Shown piece by piece: positions 34,912 to 44,045 of a stretch of 58,388 bases of DNA. How positions within the stretch are numbered: position 1 is the first letter of the stretch; the number at the start of each line of letters is the position of its first letter. Origin of the DNA: Ruegeria denitrificans. GTDB taxonomy: Bacteria > Pseudomonadota > Alphaproteobacteria > Rhodobacterales > Rhodobacteraceae. The notes under the pieces are model-generated. The model had not been told where the DNA came from. It did no database searches and was given only the letters and a program-made list of their open reading frames with translations. The stretch is from the NCBI RefSeq assembly GCF_001458295.1, contig NZ_CYUD01000018.1, positions 1 to 58,388 of the forward strand, read 5' to 3'. Made by a program: the position numbers and the translations under genes.

Positions 34912-37002
34912 TCAGGCTCCTACTGCTTTCATAACGGCCTCAACCTTCCTGATGGCAGCAGGACCGGTATCATCAACGACGATTCGATCCCCGTTCACGT
35001 AAATCAACCGATCTGCCATCTGCATGAACGAGCGGTCGGCGGTGGATATCAGAATGGTCTTTCTGCCTCTTTGAGTGGTCAGCCAGGCCTTGAACCCGGC
35101 ACGTCGTGCATGGGACAGGCCATTGGTCGGTTCCGAAAACAGATAGACAGAGGACGGTCGGGCCATGCTGCGAGCCAGCACCAGCGACTTGAGCAGTTCG
35201 CCTGACAGGTTAGACAAAAGCCTATTGTTCAAGCGTGTGTCGCAGCCTTCGGGCAGGGCCTCGATTTCCTTTCGGATTCCAAGACTGTCCAGTGCGACAT
35301 GGATATCTTGGCTATCTAATGTGGGTGCGGCCAGGCGGAAATTCTGCTTCACCGTCCCGTGGAACAAATGGGAATTATATGTGGCATAAGTTACGGATTT
35401 TCGCAGCTCATCCCGGGCGATCTGCCGTATGTCGATCCCATCATGTTCGATTACGCCCGCCAACGGTGAGGCAAGCCCGCTGATCAGGTCCAGAACCGCC
35501 GTTCGGCTGGCGACATCCCGGCTGAGGATTACGACCAGTTCCCCCGGCGTGCAGCGGAAACTGGCTGCCGTCAACAGTGCAGGGTTCAGCGGGTCGGGCC
35601 GATAGCTTACCCCCTGAAACGCAATCGCACCGCGTAAAGTTTTCTGATGCGACCGGCCCAGACCCAATTCCAGCTCTTCCGTCAATGCCAAAACCTGATC
35701 CGCTTGTTTCTGGCTATTGCTATATCCGACAAGTTGACCAAGCGACGATTGAAAGGCCTGAACAGGGGCCAGCACTTTGGAGACCAGCGCGATAGAAGCG
35801 ATCAAGGCGCCAAAGCTCATGCTGCCTGCAATTGCGCCAAGAGCGCTGAGAATGATGGCACCGACTGAGCCAAGCGTAACGATGGTTTGTGACATGGATT
35901 GCGTCAGATTGCGCAGTTGGCGCGCTCGGGCAGTTGCAGCCTCTGTCTTTTCGGCCAGTGGCATACAATGGCGCAACCATCGATCCTGCATTCCCAGATT
36001 TGCAAGAGTACGCTGATGCTCGATAGCATCCTGAATGACCATTGTGCTGGCCTGGGCGGCTTTACTTGCGGCCTGATCCAACTGTTGCTGGAAGGGCAGG
36101 GCCAGAAACCCGATGCTTAACAGCAAAGCCGCAAGCCCAAGCGTCAAGAGCCCTACCGAAGGGGCCAGATATGTAAGCACTGCCAGGAATATCAGGGCAA
36201 ATGGAAGGTCAATTAGTGTGGTCATTATCTGACCAGTGAAAAATTCCCGAAGGGATTCAAACTGGCGAAAACGGGCTATCTGCTGGGTCACACTAGATTT
36301 TTGCAGCTGCGACAGTGGCAGGCTCATCAGCTTTGAAAACAGACCCACGGCCAGAGTGCGCTCTCCGGTCTGGCCGACATGGGCCAATGCCCTGCTGCGG
36401 ATCGTACGGAACGTAAAATCTGACGTCGTCAGAATGGCCACCCCGAGGGTCAGCGCCAGTAAAAGATCCACTGAGCCGGAGGGGATCACCCGGTCATAGA
36501 TTGCCATGATCAAAAGCGGTGCAAGCAGGCCCAGAAGGTTGGTCAGAAAGGCCGCCAAAAATAACCCGGGGATCATTTTTCGCAAAACCTCGAAGGAGCC
36601 TCGGACAGTTCTGAGGTCCCGTCGCGACGGCTGGAAGGTATATTTTTCAACGCGGATTACCGTGCAGGTCCTCCGGCGCACCTGAAAATGGTTTGGGTTG
36701 CCGGTTGTCAGATCGGCAATGTGCAACATACCCCCCTCGCGGCCCAGAACCACGTAGCTCTCTCCTTGTGTCGGGATAACCAAAGCGGGGCATTCCGCTT
36801 CTTTTATGTCGCTTTCAAGGCAGGTTGTATGCACATGAGGGACTTCCAGATTCTCAAGTGTCTGGATTAGATCAGCGGGATCAAGCGTTTCAGAAAGATG
36901 GGGAAAAGCTTCGGCAATTGCATCAGCATTGTTTTGCCAGCCGCCGACCAGCAAAAGTCGCATCAGCAATGCACTGGCATCCTGAGTGTTAACCAGGCTC
37001 AT
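34912..37002 (-). CDS. ABC half-transporter with C39-like N-terminus and a degenerate ATPase domain
   Basis: 696 residues in the layout of LapB/HlyB-type exporters. A C39-peptidase-like domain (about 1-125) has no recognisable catalytic Cys/His pair. A six-helix membrane domain spans about 140-420 and an ABC domain about 455-696. The ABC domain has kept the fold but lost the chemistry. The Walker A stretch is SRDVASRTA (494-502), with Arg where Lys is expected and no glycines. The Q-loop Gln is Tyr 542, the signature is LSGEL (599-603), the Walker B Asp is Ser 623 (Glu 624 is kept), and the switch His is Ala 655. The frame is intact and overlaps the preceding gene by four bases. It is therefore expressed as part of an operon and is not obviously decaying. 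Confidence 0.8.
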   Translation of the reverse strand: MSLVNTQDASALLMRLLLVGGWQNNADAIAEAFPHLSETLDPADLIQTLENLEVPHVHTTCLESDIKEAECPALVIPTQGESYVVLGREGGMLHIADLTTGNPNHFQVRRRTCTVIRVEKYTFQPSRRDLRTVRGSFEVLRKMIPGLFLAAFLTNLLGLLAPLLIMAIYDRVIPSGSVDLLLALTLGVAILTTSDFTFRTIRSRALAHVGQTGERTLAVGLFSKLMSLPLSQLQKSSVTQQIARFRQFESLREFFTGQIMTTLIDLPFALIFLAVLTYLAPSVGLLTLGLAALLLSIGFLALPFQQQLDQAASKAAQASTMVIQDAIEHQRTLANLGMQDRWLRHCMPLAEKTEAATARARQLRNLTQSMSQTIVTLGSVGAIILSALGAIAGSMSFGALIASIALVSKVLAPVQAFQSSLGQLVGYSNSQKQADQVLALTEELELGLGRSHQKTLRGAIAFQGVSYRPDPLNPALLTAASFRCTPGELVVILSRDVASRTAVLDLISGLASPLAGVIEHDGIDIRQIARDELRKSVTYATYNSHLFHGTVKQNFRLAAPTLDSQDIHVALDSLGIRKEIEALPEGCDTRLNNRLLSNLSGELLKSLVLARSMARPSSVYLFSEPTNGLSHARRAGFKAWLTTQRGRKTILISTADRSFMQMADRLIYVNGDRIVVDDTGPAAIRKVEAVMKAVGA

Positions 37003-38759
37003 GCCACATCCTTTCTTTGTCGCGCAGTTGTCTGTTCTTCGTTTGCGTCAGCCACCCAATCTGCAACTTTATCGCCCGTCAGCGGCGTTAGTTCGCAGAT
37101 CACATCCGCAAGACGCGCCATGCGTGGGTCGGGGCTATCCATGAGGATGGTCGGTCGTGGGCTCAGGTGGGTAAGGCAGTCTGACAAGGCCTCACGTTCA
37201 GCAGTGTCCAAAACCGACGTAGGTTCGGTCATAATCAATACTTTTGGTCGCAGAGCTAGAACACGAACCAATGCAATCAATTGGCGGTTAACGGGGTCGT
37301 TTTCGAACACGCTGCCTGATCCCATTAGTGTATTATAGCCCATTGGCAGGCGATAAATCCTTTGTTCCATCCCCAGCCGGGCAGCAAATTTTTTGGCGCG
37401 GGTGATCTGATCTTCATCGCCAAAGGCGCTGAGGTTCTGCAACAAGGTTCCGGAAAAGATGGCTGGATTGTCTTCGAGCACGATGATAGCACCCGGTCCG
37501 CGCCAGGACTTGAGGGAGTGGATCGGAACCCCGTCGATCAACGCTTCGCCTTTGATCGGTTTGTTCAGGCCAGTCATCACATCATAAAATGCCTGCACCT
37601 GCCAACGCGCTTCGCCCTTGATCAAAGCAATCTGACCTTGGGTTAACGTCAGAGCTTTCAGCACCATATGCTCAGTTGGTGAACCGTCGCGCTCAAACCT
37701 GAGGTCGCGCAAGGAAATGTTGCCATTGATCGGAGTGGCGATTTCAGGAACAGACTTGCTGGTCGGCAAGGCATCAATTTCACGCAGTTTACCCCAGGCA
37801 AAAGCCACGTTTTCGGACTGAACCCACAATGTCATCAGTTTGGTTAACGGCTGTACGATGCGCCCGTTCAACAACATGCAAGCAGCCATCTCGGCAATGC
37901 CTATATGGTGTTGAATTACAAGATAGGCGCCCAGCAAGCCCATTGCGGCTACGGAGACCTGACCAAATATTGCACCAAAGGTTTGTGCGAGACCCGAAAA
38001 CCTAATCAAGCGTTGGCTGATCTCAACCGTTTGATCCTCTAACATTTCGAACCGGCGCGTCATTTGACGTTCCATCCGGTTCGCTTTGATAGTCTGGATG
38101 CCCGAAAGCACTTCGGACAGAAAAGCATAGCGCCGGCTATCCAGTGACTTGCGTCTGTCAAACAAGGACCATTGCGCCCGCTTCATCACCAGAGAAAAGA
38201 CCAGAACCGCACACAACCCAGCCACAGGAACTAGCACCAGCCATCCCCCGATAAGGGCCACCATAACCGCAAAAACCAAGGTAAATGGTAAATCGATCAA
38301 CAACGCGTGGTTTTGCCCTGCATGGTGATCGCGCAACTGAGCAATGGCTGCAAAACGATCCAGATAGGTTGATGCGGGCTGTTGTAAGAATGCCGTGACA
38401 TCCGCATGCAGTATTCGGTTGGCAAAGCGGTGGTAGTTTGAGACCGCCGCCCGTTCGGACGTGATATTCAGCAATGTCGAGCGGGCCCATCGCAGAAGCA
38501 GTTCGATCACGACGCTCATCAGCAGCAGAAGCGTCAGCATTCGCAATGTGTCAGTCGACTGAAAGGGGATGACACGGTCAAAGATCAACAGAATGACGAT
38601 CGGCATGATCAGTGCCACAATGTTCAATGACAATGATGCGGCCAGAATGGGCACCTTCGGAGCAACGGTACTGTCGCGCCCCTTGAAAACCTGTTCTTTC
38701 ATGTCTGCCCCGTTCGGTAACTTCTTTCGAACAGACGCCAGAATATCTTTCTCTTTCAT
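36999..38759 (-). CDS. Second ABC half-transporter with a degenerate ATPase domain
   Basis: 586 residues with a membrane domain at about 35-300 (LIFDRVIPFQSTDTL is the usual type I exporter block) and an ABC domain at about 345-570. Nearly all ATP-binding motifs are missing. The Walker A region reads KGEARWQVQA (381-390), with Val at the Lys position. The signature position is ENDPVNR (486-492). The Walker B Asp is Thr 511 while Glu 512 remains, and the switch-His region is DSPDPR. The SVLD D-loop is kept. It is the first gene of the three-gene operon and divergent from the cadherin/PA14 gene. No good ribosome-binding site precedes the ATG at 38759. An internal Met at 38702 is possible. Confidence 0.78.
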   Translation of the reverse strand: MKEKDILASVRKKLPNGADMKEQVFKGRDSTVAPKVPILAASLSLNIVALIMPIVILLIFDRVIPFQSTDTLRMLTLLLLMSVVIELLLRWARSTLLNITSERAAVSNYHRFANRILHADVTAFLQQPASTYLDRFAAIAQLRDHHAGQNHALLIDLPFTLVFAVMVALIGGWLVLVPVAGLCAVLVFSLVMKRAQWSLFDRRKSLDSRRYAFLSEVLSGIQTIKANRMERQMTRRFEMLEDQTVEISQRLIRFSGLAQTFGAIFGQVSVAAMGLLGAYLVIQHHIGIAEMAACMLLNGRIVQPLTKLMTLWVQSENVAFAWGKLREIDALPTSKSVPEIATPINGNISLRDLRFERDGSPTEHMVLKALTLTQGQIALIKGEARWQVQAFYDVMTGLNKPIKGEALIDGVPIHSLKSWRGPGAIIVLEDNPAIFSGTLLQNLSAFGDEDQITRAKKFAARLGMEQRIYRLPMGYNTLMGSGSVFENDPVNRQLIALVRVLALRPKVLIMTEPTSVLDTAEREALSDCLTHLSPRPTILMDSPDPRMARLADVICELTPLTGDKVADWVADANEEQTTARQRKDVA

Positions 38760-38876
38760 GAACTTGTCGGGTTCAAGATGAGAGAAATTGAGTCAAATGC
38801 ACTTGAAAACGGAAAGGCTGGCTTAACGATTGATCACTACACTTCGGGTCTGACCTTTTGAATGCGGGGATGTGTG

Positions 38877-41800
38877 ATGGGTGAGTTTGATAAAAGTGGA
38901 CCGAGCCTGGGTTCTGGCCTGCCTAAAGAGCAACGCGAAAAAGAAGCCTTTGCTTCCGAATTATCGAAAGGGGCGCAGATCTCCCCCGAGGATCAGAGCC
39001 GCAGCGCCCTTCACACCGGAGAACAGAAGGAAGGCAGCGCCATCGTCAGGGAATCTTCGGACGCCGGGCAAGTGCGTCCAGATGCTGAGCCCGCCGCTTT
39101 GTCGGTTGAAAAAACCCAGGAGGCCAGCAACCGAAGTGCTGACAGCTCAATCGAACCATCGGCACTTGCTGCATTAGAGGAGGGTACTGCCGAATTTTCC
39201 CAGAATGCAACGACGGTTTTTCGGCACAACAGCGATGAAACAATTCAACTGCACCCAACAATTACAACACCGGTGGAGTTTTCTGGCATCCCCGCACCAT
39301 CGGTTCGACAGTCAAATTTTGAGAACACAAATAACGCTGAAAGGCAGGTCGAAGAAACGACGCAGTCAAATCATGCGCCGGAAGATGTTTCGTTGACCAG
39401 CACATCTGTCGCCGAAAATTCGGACGGTGCTATAGTGGGCACTTTATCTGCTCAGGATCAGGATTCGGGCGACGGCCACAGTTATTCTGTCTCGGATGAC
39501 CGGTTCGAGGTTGTGGAGGGTGAGCTGAAGCTGAAAGACGGCGTCACGCTGGACCATGAATCCAATCAGCAGATTGAGGTCCAGGTGACGGTCACCGATG
39601 CGGCGGGGGAAGAGTATACCGAAGGTTTCTCCATCGAGGTCACCGACCGGAACGATGCTGTTACCGGTATGGATCTATCTGGTACGTCCGTTTCTGAAAA
39701 CGCGGACGGTGCTGTGGTGGGCACTTTATCTGTTCAGGATCAGGATTCGGGTGACAGCCACAGTTATTCCGTCTCGGATGACCGGTTCGAGGTTGTGGAT
39801 GGTGAGCTGAAGCTGAAAGACGGCGTCACGCTGGACTATGAACCCGAGCAGCAGATTGAGGTTCAGGTGACTGTAACCGATGCGGCGGGAACCGCGCATG
39901 CGGAAGGTTTCTCCATCGAGGTCACGGATCAGAACGAGTTGCCGTCGGGTCTGAGACTGAGCACGGAATCAGACAATCTTGTCCTCAATGGCAGCTACGA
40001 AAACTTTGAGGTTGGTTCAGGTGGATGGAACGTTTTTCGCGATGACGAATCCGGCGCGTGGGAAACCGACAGCGGCATGGAAATCTGGGACAATCTGGGC
40101 AATACTAATGCCTCGGATGGCCAGCAGCATCTGGAAATGGATGCCGGGCACGGTGTCGACAGTTTCAGTCAGACAATCCAGACGAGCAAAGGCCAGGTCT
40201 ATGATCTTGGACTTGATCTGCGCGAGCGGCTGGCGAACGGAACGGACACAGTCGAAGTTTATTGGAACGACAAACTGGTTGGAGACCTGAATCCGGACAG
40301 CACGGATTGGACCACGTTTGAAATGCAGGTGGTGGGTACAGGTGAAGACAAGTTGGAGTTGCGCGAGGCGGCGGATGAGAATGACTCGTACGGCGCACTG
40401 GTGGATAATATCACTCTGACCGCAGCGCCCAATGTGATTGCCGAAAATGTCAGCGGGGCCATTGTTGGACAGCTGAGTTTCGAAGATCCGGATGGAAACG
40501 ATAGCCATGTTATCGAGATCTCGGATGACCGGTTCGAAGTCGTCGACGGAATCTTGCGTCTGAAAGAGACAACAGCTCTTGATTTTGAGGATGCCAGCAC
40601 GGTCGAAGTCTCGGTCACTGTAACGGATGCCGGCGGGCTCAGTACGTCTGAAACATTTACGGTTGACGTAGCTGACACCCCTGATTTGATAGTGTCGACG
40701 GGGTTTCAAGCGCAGTATTTCGATATGGACCAGCGGCTGACGTCGCTGGATGACATTGATTGGAACGCAAAGCCCACACATCAGGAGCTGGTTTCTCAGG
40801 TCGACTATGAAAACGGTCGGGACTCGTTTTGGGAAGGGGGGTCAAAAGACACGTTTGGCGTTGAGATTACCGGTGCGGTGCAAGTGGATGAAGGCGGCAT
40901 TTACCGGTTCGACCTTGGTGGGGATGACGGTGCGCAGTTGGTCATCAATGGGGAGGTTGTGGTAGCGAATGACGGGTTACATGCCTATCAGACCAAATCG
41001 GGCGAGGTGCATCTGGACCCCGGCACACACCATATCGAAGTGCGCTATTTCGAAAATTACGGCCATGCCGGTTTGAAACTGGAATGGGAAGGTCCGGGCA
41101 TGGACGGGCCAGAGCTTGTCACTGCCCCTGACATGTCCGTCGCGCAAACCGTATCTGGTATGTCCCTCGCGATGAATGTTGCCCATCCAGAGGCCGAGCT
41201 CAGCGAAGCCACGAGTCTTGTTGTGAAAGGTTTGCCGCCGGGCACAGTTGTAGAGGCAGGCGGCCAGTTTGTGCAGGCGGATGGTGACGGAAGTGCTGAC
41301 ATAGCGGGTTTTGATTCCGACTTGCTGACGATCACGCCGCCACATAATTTTATCGGAGAGATCAAAGCCACCCTTGGCATATCCGAGGGCGGCGCAGAGA
41401 TCAGCCAACCTATCACCATCAACGTAGATGAGCCGCAGATCACCGTCCCCACTGCCGGACTGAACAAGGGCTTTCGCGTCGATTATATCGACATGGATCA
41501 CCGCATCGGGAAATTGGATGATGTGGACTGGGAATCCGCTCCTGATTACCAAGAGCATAGGGCCGAGATTGATTATGAGAACAGCCGGGACTCGTTTTGG
41601 GAGGGCGGTTCCAAAGACACTTTTGCAACCCGAGTTCAAGGGCAGGTCACGGTTGAGGAAGGCGGCCAGTATACGTTCCACACGTCCGCTGATGATGGCG
41701 TCGTAATCTATGTCAATGGGCAGGAAGTCGTCAAAGACGATGGCAATCACGGTTACCGTGGGGCCTCGGGTCAGATCGAATTGGAGCCCGGTACACATGA

Positions 41801-42443
41801 TATCGAAGTGCGATATTTTGAAAATTTCGGTCGCGCAGGGTTAAAGCTTGAATGGGAAGGCCCTGATGTAGATGGCCGCCGCACGGTACAGGCAGATCAG
41901 GAGGTTGCAGTTGATGTGAACGGCACGCTGGATGTGGGGATCGCGCTGGATGGTGTCGGCGCAGGGGCAAGTGTCGCCATTGAAGGTTTACCACGTAACA
42001 CAATTCTGACTAGCGGTGACAATGCCATTGTTGCGGATGGGGGCACCGTAGATCTTTCCAGTTGGAATATCGATGCGTTGGAGATCTCACCGCCGTCAGG
42101 ATACGAGGGGGCGATAAACGGAGAGATTGTCCTTTACGACACCGCATTTAACGGTGCGCCGGTGACATCCAGCAGCGAATTCACAATTGCCGTTGGCGAT
42201 ATAGACAGTGTCTCGGCATCCGTAGGCCCCGAGGAAGACATGGTTGTTTCCGGTAGTGACAGCACTGAGGTGTCAGAGCATACGGATGTGGGATGGGATG
42301 GCTTGGCAGATTATGACGGGGCTGGGGACAGCGATGTACCGAGTGGTTCGCAGACGGATGTCATGGCCGAAACTGTTCTGATCCAGAATACCGACGAGAT
42401 TTCCCAAATCGGCACAGAAACCTACGAACGTCTGGATTGGTGA
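38877..42443 (+). CDS. Large cadherin/PA14 surface protein, candidate substrate of the type I-like exporter
   Basis: About 1188 residues from the ATG at 38877 (GGGGA six bases upstream). The ATG at 38862 is less likely. There is no N-terminal signal peptide. The order of domains is: a polar, disordered N-terminus (1-170); two near-identical cadherin-like repeats (about 172-360, SVSDDRFEVV...LKLKDGVTLD); a jelly-roll or carbohydrate-binding-like domain (about 361-515, LVLNGSYENFEVGSGGW); a third cadherin-like repeat (about 520-605); a PA14 domain (about 608-750, RDSFWEGGSKDTF); an Ig-like stretch; a second PA14 domain (about 865-1010); and an acidic tail ending YERLDW. No RTX nonapeptides are seen. 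The acidic composition, missing Sec signal and divergent exporter genes suggest C-terminal-signal secretion. An adhesin or glycan-binding role is inferred. Confidence 0.78.
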   Translation: MGEFDKSGPSLGSGLPKEQREKEAFASELSKGAQISPEDQSRSALHTGEQKEGSAIVRESSDAGQVRPDAEPAALSVEKTQEASNRSADSSIEPSALAALEEGTAEFSQNATTVFRHNSDETIQLHPTITTPVEFSGIPAPSVRQSNFENTNNAERQVEETTQSNHAPEDVSLTSTSVAENSDGAIVGTLSAQDQDSGDGHSYSVSDDRFEVVEGELKLKDGVTLDHESNQQIEVQVTVTDAAGEEYTEGFSIEVTDRNDAVTGMDLSGTSVSENADGAVVGTLSVQDQDSGDSHSYSVSDDRFEVVDGELKLKDGVTLDYEPEQQIEVQVTVTDAAGTAHAEGFSIEVTDQNELPSGLRLSTESDNLVLNGSYENFEVGSGGWNVFRDDESGAWETDSGMEIWDNLGNTNASDGQQHLEMDAGHGVDSFSQTIQTSKGQVYDLGLDLRERLANGTDTVEVYWNDKLVGDLNPDSTDWTTFEMQVVGTGEDKLELREAADENDSYGALVDNITLTAAPNVIAENVSGAIVGQLSFEDPDGNDSHVIEISDDRFEVVDGILRLKETTALDFEDASTVEVSVTVTDAGGLSTSETFTVDVADTPDLIVSTGFQAQYFDMDQRLTSLDDIDWNAKPTHQELVSQVDYENGRDSFWEGGSKDTFGVEITGAVQVDEGGIYRFDLGGDDGAQLVINGEVVVANDGLHAYQTKSGEVHLDPGTHHIEVRYFENYGHAGLKLEWEGPGMDGPELVTAPDMSVAQTVSGMSLAMNVAHPEAELSEATSLVVKGLPPGTVVEAGGQFVQADGDGSADIAGFDSDLLTITPPHNFIGEIKATLGISEGGAEISQPITINVDEPQITVPTAGLNKGFRVDYIDMDHRIGKLDDVDWESAPDYQEHRAEIDYENSRDSFWEGGSKDTFATRVQGQVTVEEGGQYTFHTSADDGVVIYVNGQEVVKDDGNHGYRGASGQIELEPGTHDIEVRYFENFGRAGLKLEWEGPDVDGRRTVQADQEVAVDVNGTLDVGIALDGVGAGASVAIEGLPRNTILTSGDNAIVADGGTVDLSSWNIDALEISPPSGYEGAINGEIVLYDTAFNGAPVTSSSEFTIAVGDIDSVSASVGPEEDMVVSGSDSTEVSEHTDVGWDGLADYDGAGDSDVPSGSQTDVMAETVLIQNTDEISQIGTETYERLDW
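39391..39950 (+). repeat. Tandem 282-bp repeat encoding two cadherin-like modules
   Basis: Two adjacent copies, offset by 282 bases (94 residues), are close to identical at DNA level. For example, cactttatctg occurs at 39440 and again at 39722, followed in both by the same coding text for SVSDDRFEVV. The similarity is far higher than to the third cadherin-like module near 40440, so this is a recent duplication or a tract kept uniform by recombination. Confidence 0.8.
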
Positions 42444-42503
42444 GGGAACGGCTGACGCGATTACGTACTTGCACGGGTGCCGTCCCCGGAAAGTCCCAAG
42501 ACC

Positions 42504-42965
42504 CTAACCGCGCCCGCGATAGGGGGGGACACCTTGATCGGGTATCCAGACTTGCTCGGGTGTGGCGCCAGTTTGCCAGAAAACGTCGATCGGGATGCCG
42601 CCACGCGGATACCAGTAGCCACCGATCCGCAACCAGCGGGGCGACAGGAATTCTACCAGACGGCGGGCAATGGACACGGTGCAGTCCTCGTGAAATGCAC
42701 CGTGATTGCGGAATGAACCCAGAAACAGTTTTAGGGATTTCGATTCAACCAGCCAGTCATCGGGCACATAGTCGATGACCAGATGGGCAAAATCAGGCTG
42801 TCCGGTCATCGGGCAGAGCGAGGTGAACTCGGGCGCGGTGAACCGCACGCAATAGTCGATATCAGCCTGCGGATTCTGGACCCGCTCCAGCTCGGCCGCT
42901 TCGGGCGATGTCGGTAGTTCGGTTTTTCCGCCCAATTGGGTCAGGTCGCTGTAAATGGTTTCCAT
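42504..42965 (-). CDS. queF: NADPH-dependent 7-cyano-7-deazaguanine reductase QueF (short type)
   Basis: 153 residues, the single-domain form. It reduces the nitrile preQ0 to the amine preQ1 in queuosine biosynthesis. The QueF motif [16 protein letters not shown] is present. The catalytic Cys that forms the thioimide is in [13 protein letters not shown], and the HEDC block completes the site. The second of two adjacent ATGs (42965) is preferred because AAGGAG lies six bases upstream. A longer in-frame extension overlaps queE and is unlikely. It is the last gene of queC-queD-queE-queF, and it converges on the surface-protein gene. Confidence 0.92.
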   Translation of the reverse strand: METIYSDLTQLGGKTELPTSPEAAELERVQNPQADIDYCVRFTAPEFTSLCPMTGQPDFAHLVIDYVPDDWLVESKSLKLFLGSFRNHGAFHEDCTVSIARRLVEFLSPRWLRIGGYWYPRGGIPIDVFWQTGATPEQVWIPDQGVPPYRGRG

Positions 42966-42984
42966 CATATGCTCCTTTATGGGG

Positions 42985-43695
42985 TCAGACCCCGCGTTTG
43001 TTTCCCCACAGCAGGACGTGCAGTTGCGGCAGAACCCGAGGCGTGAACCAGCCATCGGCGGTTACCTTCTCGACCAGCCACAACAAGCGGTCCGACAGGG
43101 TTTTCGGGTCGACCGGCAGCTCGGGATCGACCTCGGCATTGCCCGGTTGCAGATAGAGCGGCAGCGTCGGATAGCGGTCAGCCACGGAACGGGCCCAGTC
43201 ATAGTCGGCCTCATCAAAGATCACGATTTTCATCACCACCTTCGGACCAGGTTGCGCGGCGTCGATACAGGCCGCGAATGCGCTCCAATCCACGGATTCT
43301 CCGCTTGTGGGTGGTTTCGGGCTCAGAACCAGCGTGTCCAGATTGCTGAACCACGGTTTCGCAATCGAGCCTTGGGTTTCGCAGGCAAAACGATACCCTT
43401 CGGCCCGACCCCGCGCGATCAGGGGGCCAAAATTTTGAATGGCCGGGTTTCCGCCCGACAGTGAAACAGTCAAGGGTCGCCCGCCCGACAGGGTATGCAC
43501 CCGATCCCAAACAGCATCGGTGGACATTGAAGCCCAGTCATGACGAAAAGCCGTGTCGACCGCATGCATGCTGTCACACCAGCTGCAGCGATAATCGCAG
43601 CCGCCGGTACGGACAAAAACAGTGGGCTCCCCGATCAGCGCGCCTTCGCCCTGGATCGTGGGGCCGAAAATTTCGGCAATGCGCAGGCGGGTCAT
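42985..43695 (-). CDS. queE: 7-carboxy-7-deazaguanine synthase QueE (radical SAM)
   Basis: 236 residues. The radical-SAM cysteines are in [15 protein letters not shown] (CxxxCxxC), following the family opening [30 protein letters not shown] is the SAM-binding glycine-rich block. It rearranges carboxytetrahydropterin into the 7-deazaguanine core. The ATG overlaps the queD stop by four bases, so translation is coupled. The gap to queF is about 19 bases and contains the queF ribosome-binding site. Confidence 0.9.
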   Translation of the reverse strand: MTRLRIAEIFGPTIQGEGALIGEPTVFVRTGGCDYRCSWCDSMHAVDTAFRHDWASMSTDAVWDRVHTLSGGRPLTVSLSGGNPAIQNFGPLIARGRAEGYRFACETQGSIAKPWFSNLDTLVLSPKPPTSGESVDWSAFAACIDAAQPGPKVVMKIVIFDEADYDWARSVADRYPTLPLYLQPGNAEVDPELPVDPKTLSDRLLWLVEKVTADGWFTPRVLPQLHVLLWGNKRGV

Positions 43696-44045
43696 GGGCG
43701 GTACTCGGCCCAGGTTTTTGGCGTTTCACTGACCCGGACGGCCGCGGTTTCCGGCCGGCGCGCAGCACACCAGTCATAGAAATGACGCGCCATGTTTTCC
43801 GCCGTGGTCAGGATGTTCATCACGTCGTTCAAGTGCCGGTGATCGAAGGTTTCATCGATATAGGTTTTGAGCGGCTTCAGCTCGCCATAATCGCGCACGA
43901 AACCGTCGGTGTTCAGGTCGACCGCAGCCAGTTCAATCTCGACGATATAGTTGTGCCCGTGCATTCGGGCGCATTGATGATCGTCAGGCAGGTGGGTCAG
44001 TTGATGCGAGGCGGAAAAGTGGAATTCCTTGGTGATCCGGTACAT
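43692..44045 (-). CDS. queD: 6-carboxy-5,6,7,8-tetrahydropterin synthase QueD
   Basis: 117 residues, normal for QueD. The zinc ligands are visible as H in FSASHQL and in the MHGHNY pair. The catalytic Cys is in CARMHGHN, and FDHRHLND carries another conserved acidic/His block. It converts dihydroneopterin triphosphate to carboxytetrahydropterin, the substrate of the next enzyme. Its start overlaps the queC stop (TGATG), and its own stop overlaps queE. Confidence 0.92.
   Translation of the reverse strand: MYRITKEFHFSASHQLTHLPDDHQCARMHGHNYIVEIELAAVDLNTDGFVRDYGELKPLKTYIDETFDHRHLNDVMNILTTAENMARHFYDWCAARRPETAAVRVSETPKTWAEYRP

Noticed and set aside
34912..38759. Reading the two ABC genes as ordinary pseudogenes.
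   Set aside because: Both frames are intact for 586 and 696 codons. Membrane domains and fold-defining motifs are kept, the two ABC genes overlap by four bases, and the HlyD gene is coupled to them. Motif loss without frame damage points to specialisation. Selection analysis would settle it.
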